Below are positions 1-8,395 of a stretch of DNA of 42,352 nt, piece after piece; the stretch's first letter is position 1; each line of letters opens with the position of its first letter. This DNA comes from Pseudomonas amygdali (GTDB taxonomy: Bacteria; Pseudomonadota; Gammaproteobacteria; Pseudomonadales; Pseudomonadaceae). The DNA lies in the NCBI RefSeq assembly GCF_002699855.1, contig NZ_LKBW01000263.1, positions 1 through 42,352 on the forward strand, written 5' to 3'. The translations under genes were made by a program, and so were the position numbers. The notes beneath the pieces are model-generated. The model did not search any database, was not told where the DNA came from, and saw only the letters and a program-made list of their open reading frames with translations.

Positions 1-187
1 TTTGGTCGGCATACATGCACCTCTAGCTACATGTTATGCCCGAACACAAAATTTCTGACAGTCTCAGACGATGTGTCATGCGACACAACCCCAGCGAATG
101 TACGACCACCCTTGCAAACAAATGCCTGCTACCAAGGGAACGCCCCAGCCAAAGACACACGAATCATCAACACCCATACACGACGCA

Positions 188-203
188 TGGCCCGCTATCT
201 GCA
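188..203 (+). promoter_or_regulatory. Candidate sigma-54 (RpoN) promoter
   Basis: TGGCCCGCTATCTGCA fits the -24/-12 pattern with GG and GC separated by exactly ten bases, but departs from TGGCAC-N5-TTGC at two positions. Nitrogen-regulated transcription would suit an amide-utilisation operon. It lies about 220 bases before the ATG of the amiC-like gene. One match in a GC-rich region may be chance. Confidence 0.3.
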
Positions 204-232
204 TGACTGCCAGCAGATACCCTCGCAGGGTC

Positions 233-268
233 CCTTGCCACACGCCCACTCTCGGCAGGTGTGGAAGG
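233..268 (+). promoter_or_regulatory. Leader hairpin before amiC-like gene
   Basis: CCTT-G-CCACAC pairs with GTGTGG-AAGG, giving a ten-pair stem with a one-base bulge around a 15-base loop. It lies just downstream of the sigma-54-like site, so it would be in the 5' leader if that promoter is used. It could be an RNA target of the ANTAR-domain protein encoded downstream, but no T-run terminator follows it directly. Confidence 0.3.
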
Positions 269-423
269 TCCCTCGCACGACTGGTCCTGACACTGCCGTC
301 ACGCCAGCCCCAGGCACAACCGCCTGAGAGCCACCGTTGAATCCACGGTTATTCGCTCAGTCTTCTTTCAGGCTCCCGGCCAGGTTCGGGCGTCTCACCT
401 CACGTTGAACAAGGTTCATAGAC

Positions 424-1572
424 ATGGTTGACCCGTCGATCCGCATAGGAGGTCTGTTTTCCAATACCGGCGTTACTGCTGCCGGTGAGTGTTCAACAAT
501 GCGCGGCGCACAGTTTGCAATCCATCAGATCAACGCGGCAGGAGGCGTGAATGGCCGTCCTCTGGAACTGATTACCCGTAACCCGGATTCAACGCCTACG
601 TTGTTTGCCATGCACGTTGAATCGCTGATTCGTGAAGAGAACCTGCGGTTTTTCTTCGGTTGCTACACCTCGGCGGCGCGCAAGGCAGTATTGCCCGTCG
701 TCGAACGCTACAACGCGTTGCTGCTCTATCCGGTTTACTACGAGGGCTTCGAGTATTCGCGCAACATCATTTACACCGGTGCCACGCCGAACCATAACGC
801 CGTGCCACTGGGCAGCTATATGTTCGATCACTTCGGCAGTCGCGTGCTGATGATCGGCTCCGAGTACGTCTACCCGTACGAAACCAATCGGCTGATGAGC
901 GACCTGCTCTACGAGCGCGGTGGCAGCAAGCTGGGCGAGTACTACTTGCCATTGAAAAACGCCAGGCCAGAGGACTTCGCCAGGCTCATGGTCAAGGCCC
1001 GGGAGCTGAAACCGTCGTTCATCTTTTCCACGGTGGTCGGTGACACCATGGCGCACCTGTACCAAGCGTACGCCGATGCCGGTTTCGACCCTGCGGTCAT
1101 GCCGATTGCCAGTGTGACCACCAGTGAAACCGATATTCAGCAGATGGGCGTTCATCTGGGCACAGGGCACATTTCTGCAGCCACTTACTTCCAATCGATC
1201 GATACGCCGCTCAATCGCCAGTGCATCGCGCAATACCGGGATATGTTTGGCCAGCATCAAGTGACCGATCGCTGCTGGGAAGCCGCTTATTTTCAGGTCC
1301 ATCTGCTGGCCAAGGCGATAGCCCGGGCGGGCAGCACGGAGGTGGAGGACGTCTTGCAGACCATGCGCGGTCTGGAATACGACGCGCCTCAGGGACGGGT
1401 CCGCATCGATGAGCACAATCACCATACCTACCTGTACTCGCGGATCGGCCGGGCCAATGGCGACGGGCAGTTCGACATCCTTTACGAAAGTCAGAAAGCG
1501 CTTAAGCCTGATCCTTATGCCGTTGCGCCTGACTTCAACGGCTGGTCCAGCCTGACCGGGAGGCGTCCATGA
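424..1572 (+). CDS. amiC: AmiC-like amide-sensing receptor (cytoplasmic periplasmic-binding-protein fold)
   Basis: The 382-residue product has the Peripla_BP_6 fold of AmiC and of urea or branched-chain amide binding proteins. It opens with an IGGLFSNTG strand, followed by GGVNGRPLELI and the conserved LLLYPVYYEGFE pocket region near residue 100. There is no signal peptide, so it should be cytosolic, as AmiC is. In P. aeruginosa AmiC holds the antiterminator AmiR inactive until an amide binds, and releases it afterwards. The stop overlaps the next start (ATGA, 1569-1572), so it is translationally coupled to the amiR-like gene, which matches the known pair. The specific ligand cannot be read from sequence and may differ from acetamide, because the partner enzyme is an amidase-signature protein and not the nitrilase-type AmiE. 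A transporter-type binding protein is less likely given the missing export signal. Confidence 0.82.
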   Translation: MVDPSIRIGGLFSNTGVTAAGECSTMRGAQFAIHQINAAGGVNGRPLELITRNPDSTPTLFAMHVESLIREENLRFFFGCYTSAARKAVLPVVERYNALLLYPVYYEGFEYSRNIIYTGATPNHNAVPLGSYMFDHFGSRVLMIGSEYVYPYETNRLMSDLLYERGGSKLGEYYLPLKNARPEDFARLMVKARELKPSFIFSTVVGDTMAHLYQAYADAGFDPAVMPIASVTTSETDIQQMGVHLGTGHISAATYFQSIDTPLNRQCIAQYRDMFGQHQVTDRCWEAAYFQVHLLAKAIARAGSTEVEDVLQTMRGLEYDAPQGRVRIDEHNHHTYLYSRIGRANGDGQFDILYESQKALKPDPYAVAPDFNGWSSLTGRRP

Positions 1573-2201
1573 CCCTGCGTGCCGCCAAGAAACGTTTGCG
1601 TAACGACAGCGCAGGCGGCATCAAGGACCTGCGCGACATCAGCGTGCTGGTGATGCACCCCGATGATGAAGACGGTCGCAACCTGATCGCCCAGTTGCAG
1701 CGTATTGGTTGCCAGGTACGCGTGCAGTGGCCGATCCCCGAACGGTTGCAGAGTGAGGCTGACGTGATCGTGCTGGCGGTGTCGCCGGAAAGCCTGTCGA
1801 CCAATACGCCCTGGCTGCTGCACAGCTCGACGCCGCCGATCATTCCGGTGATCGCCTATGAAAACCCGATCATTGTCGAGGCGCTGGTGCAGCTCAATGC
1901 CTGTTCGGTTATTCCCTCGCCGGTCAGGTCTTTCGGCCTGTTGACGGCGCTGGCCATCACTCTTAGCCAGGCACGCAAAACACGGGAACGGGAAAAACAC
2001 GTCAAGCGCCTGGAAGGGCGCATGGCGGTGATGCGTACCGTGCAGCAGGCAAAAATCATCCTGATGGAAACCAAGGGTATGTCTGAAATAGACGCTTACA
2101 ACGCGCTGCGGGATCAGGCGATGGCCAAGCGTGAGCCCGTGGAGAAAATCGCCGAGGCGCTGGTCAAGGCCCACGAACTGTTTCAACAAGCCTGTTCCTG
2201 A
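1569..2201 (+). CDS. amiR: AmiR-like ANTAR-domain transcription antiterminator
   Basis: The 210-residue protein has an N-terminal pseudo-receiver region (roughly residues 20-135, with VLVMHPDDEDG but no full phosphorylation pocket), a coiled-coil linker rich in Arg, Lys and Glu (about 137-155), and a C-terminal ANTAR domain (about 150-205). Typical ANTAR features are a VMRTVQQAK helix, an alanine/leucine-spaced ALRDQAMAKR segment and EKIAEALV. ANTAR proteins bind paired RNA stem-loops and prevent terminator formation. It overlaps amiC by four bases, as expected for a sensor and its sequestered effector. The likely RNA targets are the leader before amiC or the 223-base gap before the amidase. 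The assignment to the AmiR family is firm; the regulated transcript is inferred. Confidence 0.85.
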   Translation: MTLRAAKKRLRNDSAGGIKDLRDISVLVMHPDDEDGRNLIAQLQRIGCQVRVQWPIPERLQSEADVIVLAVSPESLSTNTPWLLHSSTPPIIPVIAYENPIIVEALVQLNACSVIPSPVRSFGLLTALAITLSQARKTREREKHVKRLEGRMAVMRTVQQAKIILMETKGMSEIDAYNALRDQAMAKREPVEKIAEALVKAHELFQQACS

Positions 2202-2424
2202 CAGGCTGCAGACTCGCTTCGAGTGTCGGGCCTCATCGGTCTGATCCTCTTCTGCGCGGACGCTTGCCATACGCCCTGAACCGGCAGGTATGGAACACCG
2301 CGTGGCGACCGGCATGGACAACGGCGTCCTCCGGATCGAGCCCATGCCTGCGCATCCTGCGCAGGCGGCTCCAGTCAGTGCCTGCCCGATCCCGGGCGGC
2401 CCTTACCGTTATCTGGAGAACACC
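2202..2424 (+). promoter_or_regulatory. Amidase leader with two consecutive hairpins (possible ANTAR target)
   Basis: This 223-base gap separates the amiR-like gene from the amidase. It contains a perfect eight-pair hairpin (2346-2353 with 2359-2366, GCCTGCGC/GCGCAGGC, loop ATCCT) and, 17 bases later, a five-pair hairpin (2384-2388 with 2393-2397, GCCCG/CGGGC, loop ATCC). A longer-range CCATAC/GTATGG pairing is also present around 2270-2295. Two stem-loops shortly before a gene, next to an ANTAR protein, suggest antitermination control. The loops are not the six-base A1/G4 loops of the consensus ANTAR motif and no U-tract is seen, so this is tentative. Confidence 0.3.
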
Positions 2425-3960
2425 ATGTCCGTAAAACGCCCCGACAAAGCCGACTTTCTGATTGCCGCCCAGGATCACGGGTACGACCTGTCAGACAGCC
2501 AGATGGCATCGTTCCTGAGCCTTGCTGACGAAACCCTGGGCTCCTACGAAGCCATTGATGAGCTGTACGCCGCTCACGTTGCGCAGCCCACGCCGCTGCG
2601 CGAGCACAGCAAACCGACAGAGGCCGAAAACCTGCATGGCGCCTGGTACGTGAAGACGCACATAGCCGGTGCGGCGAGCGGCCCGTTGGCGGGTAGAACG
2701 GTGGTCATCAAGGACAACGTATCAGTGGCCGGCGTACCGATGGCCAACGGCTCGCTGAGCCTTGATGGTTACGTGCCGTCCGAAGATGCCACGGTGGTCA
2801 AACGCTTGTTGGCCGCAGGCGCGACGGTGGTCGGCAAATCAGTCTGTGAAGACTTGTGTTTCTCCGGAGCCAGTTTTACCTCGGCTACCGGTGCGGTAAA
2901 AAACCCGTGGGACCTGACTCGCAACGCAGGCGGCTCCTCCAGCGGCAGCGCCGTGCTGGTCGCCTTGCAGGAAGTGGACATGGCCATCGGCGGCGACCAG
3001 GGCGGGTCGATCCGCATGCCGTCGGCCTGGAGCGGCATCGTCGGGCACAAGCCGACCTACAGCCTTGTGCCTTATACCGGGGCTTTTCCGATCGAGCGGA
3101 CCATCGACCATGTCGGTCCGATGGCCAATAACGTGCGCGACTGCGCGGTGATGCTCGACGTAATCGCCGGGGCCGACGGGCTTGATTCAAGGCAGAAAAA
3201 ACCGCCGGCGGTCAGTTGTGTCGCGACCCTCGATCAGGGCGTTGCCGGCTTGAAAATCGGCCTGCTGCGCGAAGGTTTTGCGATTCCCGGCATGTCCGAA
3301 CCGCAGGTAGACGCCCTGGTTCGCGCCGCAGTGGCACAGCTGGAAAGCCTTGGTGAGACGGTCGGAGAGGCAAGCGCTCCGTGGCACCGCGGTGTGGCGC
3401 TGGACATGTGGAATGTCATCGCCACCGATGGTGCGGCGTATCAGATGCTGCAAGGCAACGGCTATGGCATGAATGTCGACGGCTATTACGACCCCGACAT
3501 CATGAGCTACTTCGGTGCCAGGCGTCGTGAGCATGCCAACGCATTGTCCAGCAGCGTGCGTGCCGTGGCACTTACCGGGCATTACAGCCTGAAAAACCTG
3601 CACGGTGCCTACTACGCCAAGGCGCGGATGCTGGTGCCGGAACTCACCCGTCAATACGACGAAGCATTCAAGAATTTTGATGTGCTGGTGTTGCCGACCA
3701 TGCCCTTTGTAGCTACCACGCTGACCGCCGCCGATGCGCCGATTGAAGAGTACGTGCACAGCGCCCTGAACATGCTCGCCAATACCGCGCCGTTCGACCT
3801 GACCGGCCACCCGGCCACGTCAATCCCGGCAGGCCTGGCCGAGGGCCTGCCGGTCGCCATGATGATTGTCGCGCCGCGCTTCAAGGATGCCTTGGCGTTG
3901 CGTGTCGCGCAGGCTTATGAAACCGCCCGCGGAGCGTTTCCCAGGCCGCCTGGTGTTTGA
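2425..3960 (+). CDS. Amidase-signature family amidase
   Basis: The 511-residue enzyme carries the Ser-cisSer-Lys machinery of the amidase-signature family. Lys96 lies in VVIKDNV, the cis-Ser near residue 171 in GGSSSGSA and the nucleophile Ser195 in GGDQGGSIR; the spacings of 75 and 24 residues are canonical. It should hydrolyse a carboxamide to acid plus ammonia in the cytoplasm. The frame is open from 2290, but the ATG at 2425 is preferred because CTGGAGAAC sits just upstream and the protein then starts like its family. It follows the amiC/amiR-like pair on the same strand, which suggests amide-inducible expression. It is unrelated to AmiE, which is a nitrilase-fold aliphatic amidase. The substrate is unknown. 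The family also includes GatA, but gatC and gatB are absent, which argues against a tRNA amidotransferase. Confidence 0.85.
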   Translation: MSVKRPDKADFLIAAQDHGYDLSDSQMASFLSLADETLGSYEAIDELYAAHVAQPTPLREHSKPTEAENLHGAWYVKTHIAGAASGPLAGRTVVIKDNVSVAGVPMANGSLSLDGYVPSEDATVVKRLLAAGATVVGKSVCEDLCFSGASFTSATGAVKNPWDLTRNAGGSSSGSAVLVALQEVDMAIGGDQGGSIRMPSAWSGIVGHKPTYSLVPYTGAFPIERTIDHVGPMANNVRDCAVMLDVIAGADGLDSRQKKPPAVSCVATLDQGVAGLKIGLLREGFAIPGMSEPQVDALVRAAVAQLESLGETVGEASAPWHRGVALDMWNVIATDGAAYQMLQGNGYGMNVDGYYDPDIMSYFGARRREHANALSSSVRAVALTGHYSLKNLHGAYYAKARMLVPELTRQYDEAFKNFDVLVLPTMPFVATTLTAADAPIEEYVHSALNMLANTAPFDLTGHPATSIPAGLAEGLPVAMMIVAPRFKDALALRVAQAYETARGAFPRPPGV

Positions 3961-4020
3961 GTTCAGAGACTGATCGAGTGGCATACTCGCTCCATGCGAG
4001 CGGGTGTGCCCCTTCATTCC

Positions 4021-4995
4021 TCAAGGCTTCCATACCTCCACATCCTGCGTATCCCCCGCCTTGGGCAGCAGGCCCGCTGCCAAGAAGGCATCGGCGATAT
4101 GCTGTTGTTCGTCCAGTTGATCGTGCGTGACTGGCTGGATCTCATAAGTCCGATGGCTGTTGGCGATTTCGACCGTTTCGATATCCAGATTGCCCCATAA
4201 AGGGCTCAGCACCTGGGCGGCTTCGCGCGGGTTGGCTTTGAGCCAGATGCCAGCGCTGTGCAACTGCTCGTAAACCACGCTGAGCACTTGCGGATGAGCC
4301 TTGGCGTAACCAGTGCCGGTCAGGTAATAGCGTTTGTAGCTGGACAGCCCCTTGCCGTCAGCCAGGGTGCGCGTTGGCAGTTGCCGTTGTGCGCTGGTCA
4401 GGAAGGGTTCCCAGGTGACCCAGGCGTCCACCTTGTTGTTTTCGAAGGCCGCCCGGCCGTCGGCGGGCGACAGGTAGGCGGGCTGAATATCCGAAAATGC
4501 CAGACCGGCCTTTTTCAACGCAGCAATCAGCAGGTAGTGAGAGCCCGCTGCCTTGGTGATAGCGACTTTTTTGCCTTTCAGATCCGATAACTGCTGCACG
4601 GGCGAGTTTTTGTGGACGATGATTGCCTGCGCGGAAGGCGAGGCCGCTTCCTGGGCAAAGTAGGTCAGCCTGGCCTGCGCTGCCTGGGCAAAGATTGGTA
4701 CGGTGTCTGCCACATCCGCGCTGATATCGACGTTGCCGACGTTCAGCGCCTCCAGCAGCGGCAGACCACTCGGAAACTCATGCCAGGTGACGGTGACGTC
4801 CTGTGGCGCAAGGGCTTTTTCCAGCGTGCCGCGTGTTTTCAGCAGGGTGATCAGCGTGGAAGACTTCTGGTAACCGATCCGCAACGTTTGCTGTGCTTCG
4901 ACGGGGAGGGCGATGCATAACACCAACGCCCCGAGCAGACCTGCCAGCAGCGGAGGGCGGTATCCAGGTTGTGTGTTTTTTATCGGTTTGGGCAT
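4021..4995 (-). CDS. ABC transporter substrate-binding protein, aliphatic sulfonate type (SsuA-like)
   Basis: The 324-residue protein has an N-terminal signal peptide (hydrophobic stretch about residues 17-34, cleavage likely after VEA) and then a TLRIGYQKSSTLITLLKTRG start that is typical of SsuA/TauA/NrtA binding proteins. The AFENNKVDAWVTWEPF segment (roughly residues 190-205) is a hallmark of the sulfonate/nitrate/taurine class. It should bind an organosulfur or related anion in the periplasm. It lies 76 bases after the broken hydroxyacid dehydrogenase and on the same strand as an FMN monooxygenase gene. That association is common in sulfur-scavenging clusters. No permease or ATPase gene is nearby, so it must use components encoded elsewhere or be a leftover of a larger cluster. 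The exact ligand is not known. Confidence 0.8.
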   Translation of the reverse strand: MPKPIKNTQPGYRPPLLAGLLGALVLCIALPVEAQQTLRIGYQKSSTLITLLKTRGTLEKALAPQDVTVTWHEFPSGLPLLEALNVGNVDISADVADTVPIFAQAAQARLTYFAQEAASPSAQAIIVHKNSPVQQLSDLKGKKVAITKAAGSHYLLIAALKKAGLAFSDIQPAYLSPADGRAAFENNKVDAWVTWEPFLTSAQRQLPTRTLADGKGLSSYKRYYLTGTGYAKAHPQVLSVVYEQLHSAGIWLKANPREAAQVLSPLWGNLDIETVEIANSHRTYEIQPVTHDQLDEQQHIADAFLAAGLLPKAGDTQDVEVWKP

Positions 4996-5071
4996 GGCAC
5001 GCTCGGTATTTGAGGGTGACGCTGAGTTTCAGGAGTTGTATTTCCACGCAGCGTAATGGGTGTGATCTGTG

Positions 5072-6031
5072 TCAGTAGCCGCGCTGGCGATCAGCCTGAT
5101 TCTGCAAGGCCTGCCCATTGAGAAAACGCTCAAGGTTGGCCAGAAAGCTGTCGGCTATTTCGTTACGGCTGTTGCTGGAGATCGCCGAGGTGTGCGGTGA
5201 CAGGCGCACGCGAGGGTGTGAGTACAGTGGATGCCCGTCCGGCAGGGGCTCGGGTTCGGTGACGTCCAGCGAGGCCAGGCCGATGTTTCCATTATCCAGC
5301 GCATTGAGCAGCGCTTCATGGTCAAGCAAGCCGCCACGGGCGATGTTGATCAAGTGCAGGCCGGGTTTGGCACTGTTCAGCACCTCGGCGTTGACGATGT
5401 GCCGCGTGGCCGGTGTCAACGGCGCGGCCAGTACCAGATTGTCTGCGCGCGCGAACAGGTCGTGAATGTCGCGTGCAGCCTCGACACCGTCAACCTCGAA
5501 CGGAGCCGGACTTTGCCGCAATGCGATCACGTTGATACCCAGCGCCTGGGTCTTGCTTGCCAGGCTGCGACCGATGGCACCAAAGCCGAGAATCCCGAGC
5601 GTGGTGCCCTTGAGCGGCGTCAGGGCGGTGAAGTTCCATTGCGAGTCATGCACCCAGATATCCGGCAGATGCTTGGCTGCGGCAAAAATGGCGGCCAGCG
5701 AGAACTCGGCGATGTTTTCTGCCGCGCTGCCCCGCGAGGTGCTCACCGGCGGCCCGTTGAACAGCCAGCCTGGGTAGAAGTCGATACCCGAAGACACCAC
5801 CTAAATCCACTTCAGGCCATAGGGCCAGCCCGGAGGCGGCGAGGCCGGGGCTTCATAACCACGCACGTTGATAGGGCGCGCCAGCAGAATGCTGACCTCG
5901 CCGGGCAAGTCGCTCGGCACTCCGGCAGGTACGCCGATGAGCCTGGCTTCAGGGTGGGTCACTGCAAGCCGCTCGCGAATCACCTGATTGAAATCATCAT
6001 CCAGCTGGCTGGCAATCACGAGTCGAGTCAT
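5072..6031 (-). pseudogene. D-2-hydroxyacid dehydrogenase interrupted by an in-frame TAG
   Basis: Two adjacent same-frame pieces make one NAD-dependent D-isomer 2-hydroxyacid dehydrogenase of about 318 residues. The N-terminal 76 residues end in YGLKWI, then TAG at 5801-5803, then VVSSGIDFYPG. In relatives this position is usually Gln (CAG), so a single C-to-T change explains the stop. The downstream part keeps the Rossmann GFGAIG motif, the catalytic Arg in NIARGG, Glu in DVTEPEP and His in SPHTSA. A GTG directly after the stop could restart translation but would lose the N-terminal part of the catalytic domain. The ATG overlaps the monooxygenase stop (ATGA at 6028-6031), so the two were co-translated. 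It is probably inactive unless the TAG is read through or is a sequencing error. Its substrate is unknown. Confidence 0.8.
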
Positions 6032-7372
6032 GCCACCGCCTCGTCAGATTGATGGGCGACAGCCTTCGCATGACGATTGACAGGCACCTCAAGGCCGAGG
6101 TTTTCACGTAGCGTATTGCCGCTGTATTCGGTGCGAAACAGTCCGCGTTGTTGCAGCACCGGCACCACCCATTCTGTGAAGTACTGCAGGCCGTCCGGCA
6201 GGACGCTATTGATGATGAAACCGTCGGCTGCGCCTGCTTCGAACCACGTTTGTATCGCGTCGGCGACGTGTTGCGGTGTGCCGACAAAGTCACGGCGGGG
6301 CAGGGAGAAGCGCAGGGCGACTTCACGCAGGCTCAGGCCTTCGTCTTTGGCCAGTTGCTTGACCCGGTCCGAACCGCCTTTCTGGCTGTTGGAGCCCAGA
6401 TCGCCCAGTTCCGGGAAGGGTTCGTCCAGTGGATACTGGCTGAAATCGTGATCATTGAAGGGGCGGCCAAGGGCGACAATGGCGTCTTCGATCGTCACCA
6501 ACTCCACGGCCTGGCGATAGCGGCTCTCCACCTCAGCCTCATCGCGCCCGACAATCGGGCGAATGCCCGGCAGAATCGACAGTGCGTGAGGGGCGCGACC
6601 AAAGCCGCCAGCCCTTTGTTTCAGGTCCTGATAATAGACGCGCGCTTCATCGAAACTCTCGGCGTGGACGAAGATCGCGTCGGAGTTTTGAGCGGCGAAG
6701 TTACGCCCGGCCTCGGAGGTGCCTGCCTGAAAAATCACCGGCTGACCCTGCTTCGACCGGGCGATGTTGAGCGGGCCTTTCACCGAGAAGAATTCGCCCT
6801 TGTGGTTCAGCGCGTGCAGTTTGCCAGGCGTGAAAAATTCGCCTTTCTGCTTGTCGTAGGCGAAGGCGTCGTTCCCAGGAATCCCACAGACCCTTGACCA
6901 CCTCGATGTGCTCTTTGGCGATGCGGTAGCGTACGGCGTGCGGTGGGTGTTCGCCCTTGCTGAAGTTGTCAGCGGTGCCACTGAGCCAGGAAGTCACCAC
7001 ATTCCAGCCAGCCCGACCGCCACTGATGTGGTCCAGCGAAGCAAACTGGCGAGCTACCTGAAAGGGTTCGGTGTAGCTGACCGTCACCGTTGCCACCAGA
7101 CCGATATGCCGGGTGGTGGCTGCGAGTGCGGAGAGAATGGTCAACGGTTCGAAACGATTCAGGTAATGCGGACTGGATTTTTCGTGAATGTGCAGGCTGT
7201 CGGCGATGAACACAAAATCGAAGCGCGCCGCTTCGGCCAACTGGGTCTGCTGCTGATAAAAGCCGAAATTCACACTGGCGTTGGCCAGTGCGTGCGGATG
7301 GCGCCATTCGCCCCAGCCATGGCCGACCCCGTGGACCATTGCGCCAAGTTTAAGGTGTCGTTGTCTGCTCAT
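6028..7372 (-). pseudogene. Frameshifted FMN-dependent monooxygenase (NtaA/SnaA/DszA-type luciferase-like)
   Basis: The first frame (from ATG 7372, with GGAG seven bases upstream) encodes a luciferase-fold monooxygenase N-terminus: [19 protein letters not shown], a FDFVFIAD strand, [19 protein letters not shown] and [12 protein letters not shown]. It runs to [10 protein letters not shown]. The continuation [13 protein letters not shown] and [18 protein letters not shown] lies in the next frame. The switch falls at about 6869-6872, equal to one extra or two missing bases. Repaired, the protein would be about 447 residues, the usual family length. Such enzymes use FMNH2 from a reductase to cleave C-S or C-N bonds in organosulfur or nitrogen compounds. 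It heads a minus-strand cluster with a hydroxyacid dehydrogenase and a sulfonate-type binding protein. The dehydrogenase is also broken, which supports real decay of the pathway over a base-calling error. Confidence 0.82.
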
Positions 7373-7552
7373 GGTTTTGCTCCGGACGGTTCAGAAAGGT
7401 GGATGCACCTCCGCCTGGAGAAAGGGGTCGGTATAGGATGACGATATGCCTATAAAAACCCGCAGTGAAATTCTATTTTGTTATATGTTAATTATTAAAT
7501 TAAATAATTATTCAGTATTTAAATATGCATAAATTGAATTTTGCTCGCTGTT

Positions 7553-7713
7553 TCAGGAGTCAGCCTCGAGGGTTGGCAGCCAATCGCCAAGCAACGGCAG
7601 TTTCGTCAGCATGTTCTGCAGCGCCAGAGCATCCCACGGCAGGTGCTCGGCAATGCCAAGGCCGACCACGTCCACGGCGCTGGCTACGTCTGTCAGCAAG
7701 CTCCGATCGTCAC
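7553..7713 (-). pseudogene. Arginase/agmatinase-family C-terminal remnant
   Basis: Read on the minus strand, about 52 codons give SLLTDVASAVDVVGLGIAEH followed by LPWDALALQNMLTKLPLL, ending at TGA (7553-7555). This resembles the last helix region of an ureohydrolase (arginase or agmatinase) family protein, where a VGxGIAEHLPWDA-type segment is common. A TAA lies directly upstream in frame at about 7715-7717 and no start codon is present, so only the tail survives. The rest of the gene is missing from this window. I infer a deletion that removed the body of the gene. The identification rests on pattern memory and could be another hydrolase. Confidence 0.5.
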
Positions 7714-8068
7714 CTTAGGGGTAACTGCATGCATAAGGTTGTGCGCTATCGTAAAGGACGATATCGCCAGCGCCTTGCCGAGACTCCCTGTCTTGCTGCA
7801 ATCGCCGGTGATGTAGAGGAAGACTGGATGCGGGTGAAGGTAACGCTACTCTGATCCCTGACATTCAGTCTGCCGTCAAACGGCGCTTCGTTCAAAGACT
7901 TGCTGGTGACCAGACCATACGTCGGTTATCAGACGTTGATCCAGAGCAAGACCCCTGTTCCGGCAGTGTTTCAAGGTGGTGAAAATAGTTTATATACCTG
8001 TGATCCAGCCGTTATATCCCTACGTATGCAGCGCTCTGCTTACCCAAGCCTTCTAGAACAGGAGTTCC

Positions 8069-8155
8069 ATGGACCCGCGCCTTGCTGGGCTTTCTTTCTT
8101 ACTCACCTTGGGATGGACGGGGGCCGTGATTCTCGTCATCTGGTTTTATGCTTGA
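8069..8155 (+). CDS. Possible 28-residue single-pass membrane peptide
   Basis: ATG at 8069 follows AGGAG with only four bases between them. The frame reads MDPRLAGLSFLLTLGW and then TGAVILVIWFYA before TGA. It is almost wholly hydrophobic after residue 5 and would form one membrane helix. No family is recognised. It lies in a decayed region, so it could be a chance open frame or the stump of a longer membrane protein. The strong Shine-Dalgarno and helix-like composition are the only support. Confidence 0.25.
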   Translation: MDPRLAGLSFLLTLGWTGAVILVIWFYA

Positions 8156-8257
8156 TGACGCAACGGTTTTCAGCAGGGGAAGGACGTTGTGTACGAAGCG
8201 GTCCTTGCCGGTGATCGGTAGGGCCAAGAAGTGTGTGCGTTGATAGTGGCTAAATAG

Positions 8258-8395
8258 TGGTCTGGCAGCGCTAAAGCTAATCTGACTGAAGCCGATGTTT
8301 ATGTAACGGCTCATTGCCGAGTGACTTCGATAGTTCCACCTGGCTCTGACGGCCTTGAAGTTTGTGCTATGGAAGGCATTGAGAAAGACGATTAA
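8258..8395 (+). other. Start-less open frame, possible gene fragment
   Basis: Between TAG (8255-8257) and TAA (8393-8395) runs a 45-codon open frame containing ANLTEADVYVTAHC and PPGSDGLEVCAMEGIEKDD. The composition looks protein-like but no good start or ribosome site is visible, and no family is recognised. It may be the tail of a lost gene. Confidence 0.2.

Larger units (their letters stand above)
1..423. other. Non-coding leader upstream of amiC-like gene
   Basis: No convincing gene is seen here; the short open frames lack family resemblance and a good ribosome binding site. It appears to hold the promoter and leader of the downstream amide-sensing operon. Visible elements are a sigma-54-like match (188-203), a long hairpin (233-268), and two weaker hairpins (333-349, ACCGT/ACGGT; 375-390, CCCG/CGGG). 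An AAGG at 411-414 could be the ribosome binding site for the ATG at 424. Confidence 0.5.

Noticed and set aside
31..340. Two overlapping open frames at the left edge
   Set aside because: Neither resembles a protein family, they overlap in different frames and lack ribosome sites; the region looks like a leader.
589..1425. 278-codon open frame antisense to the amiC-like gene
   Set aside because: The sense frame has a clear family match; the antisense frame has no recognisable domain and reflects high GC third positions.
7525..7854. 109-codon open frame in the decayed interval
   Set aside because: It is antisense to the arginase-like remnant and rich in Arg and Ala, as expected from a shadow frame.
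8099..8314. 71-codon minus-strand open frame
   Set aside because: No family resemblance or ribosome site; it overlaps other weak frames on the opposite strand.
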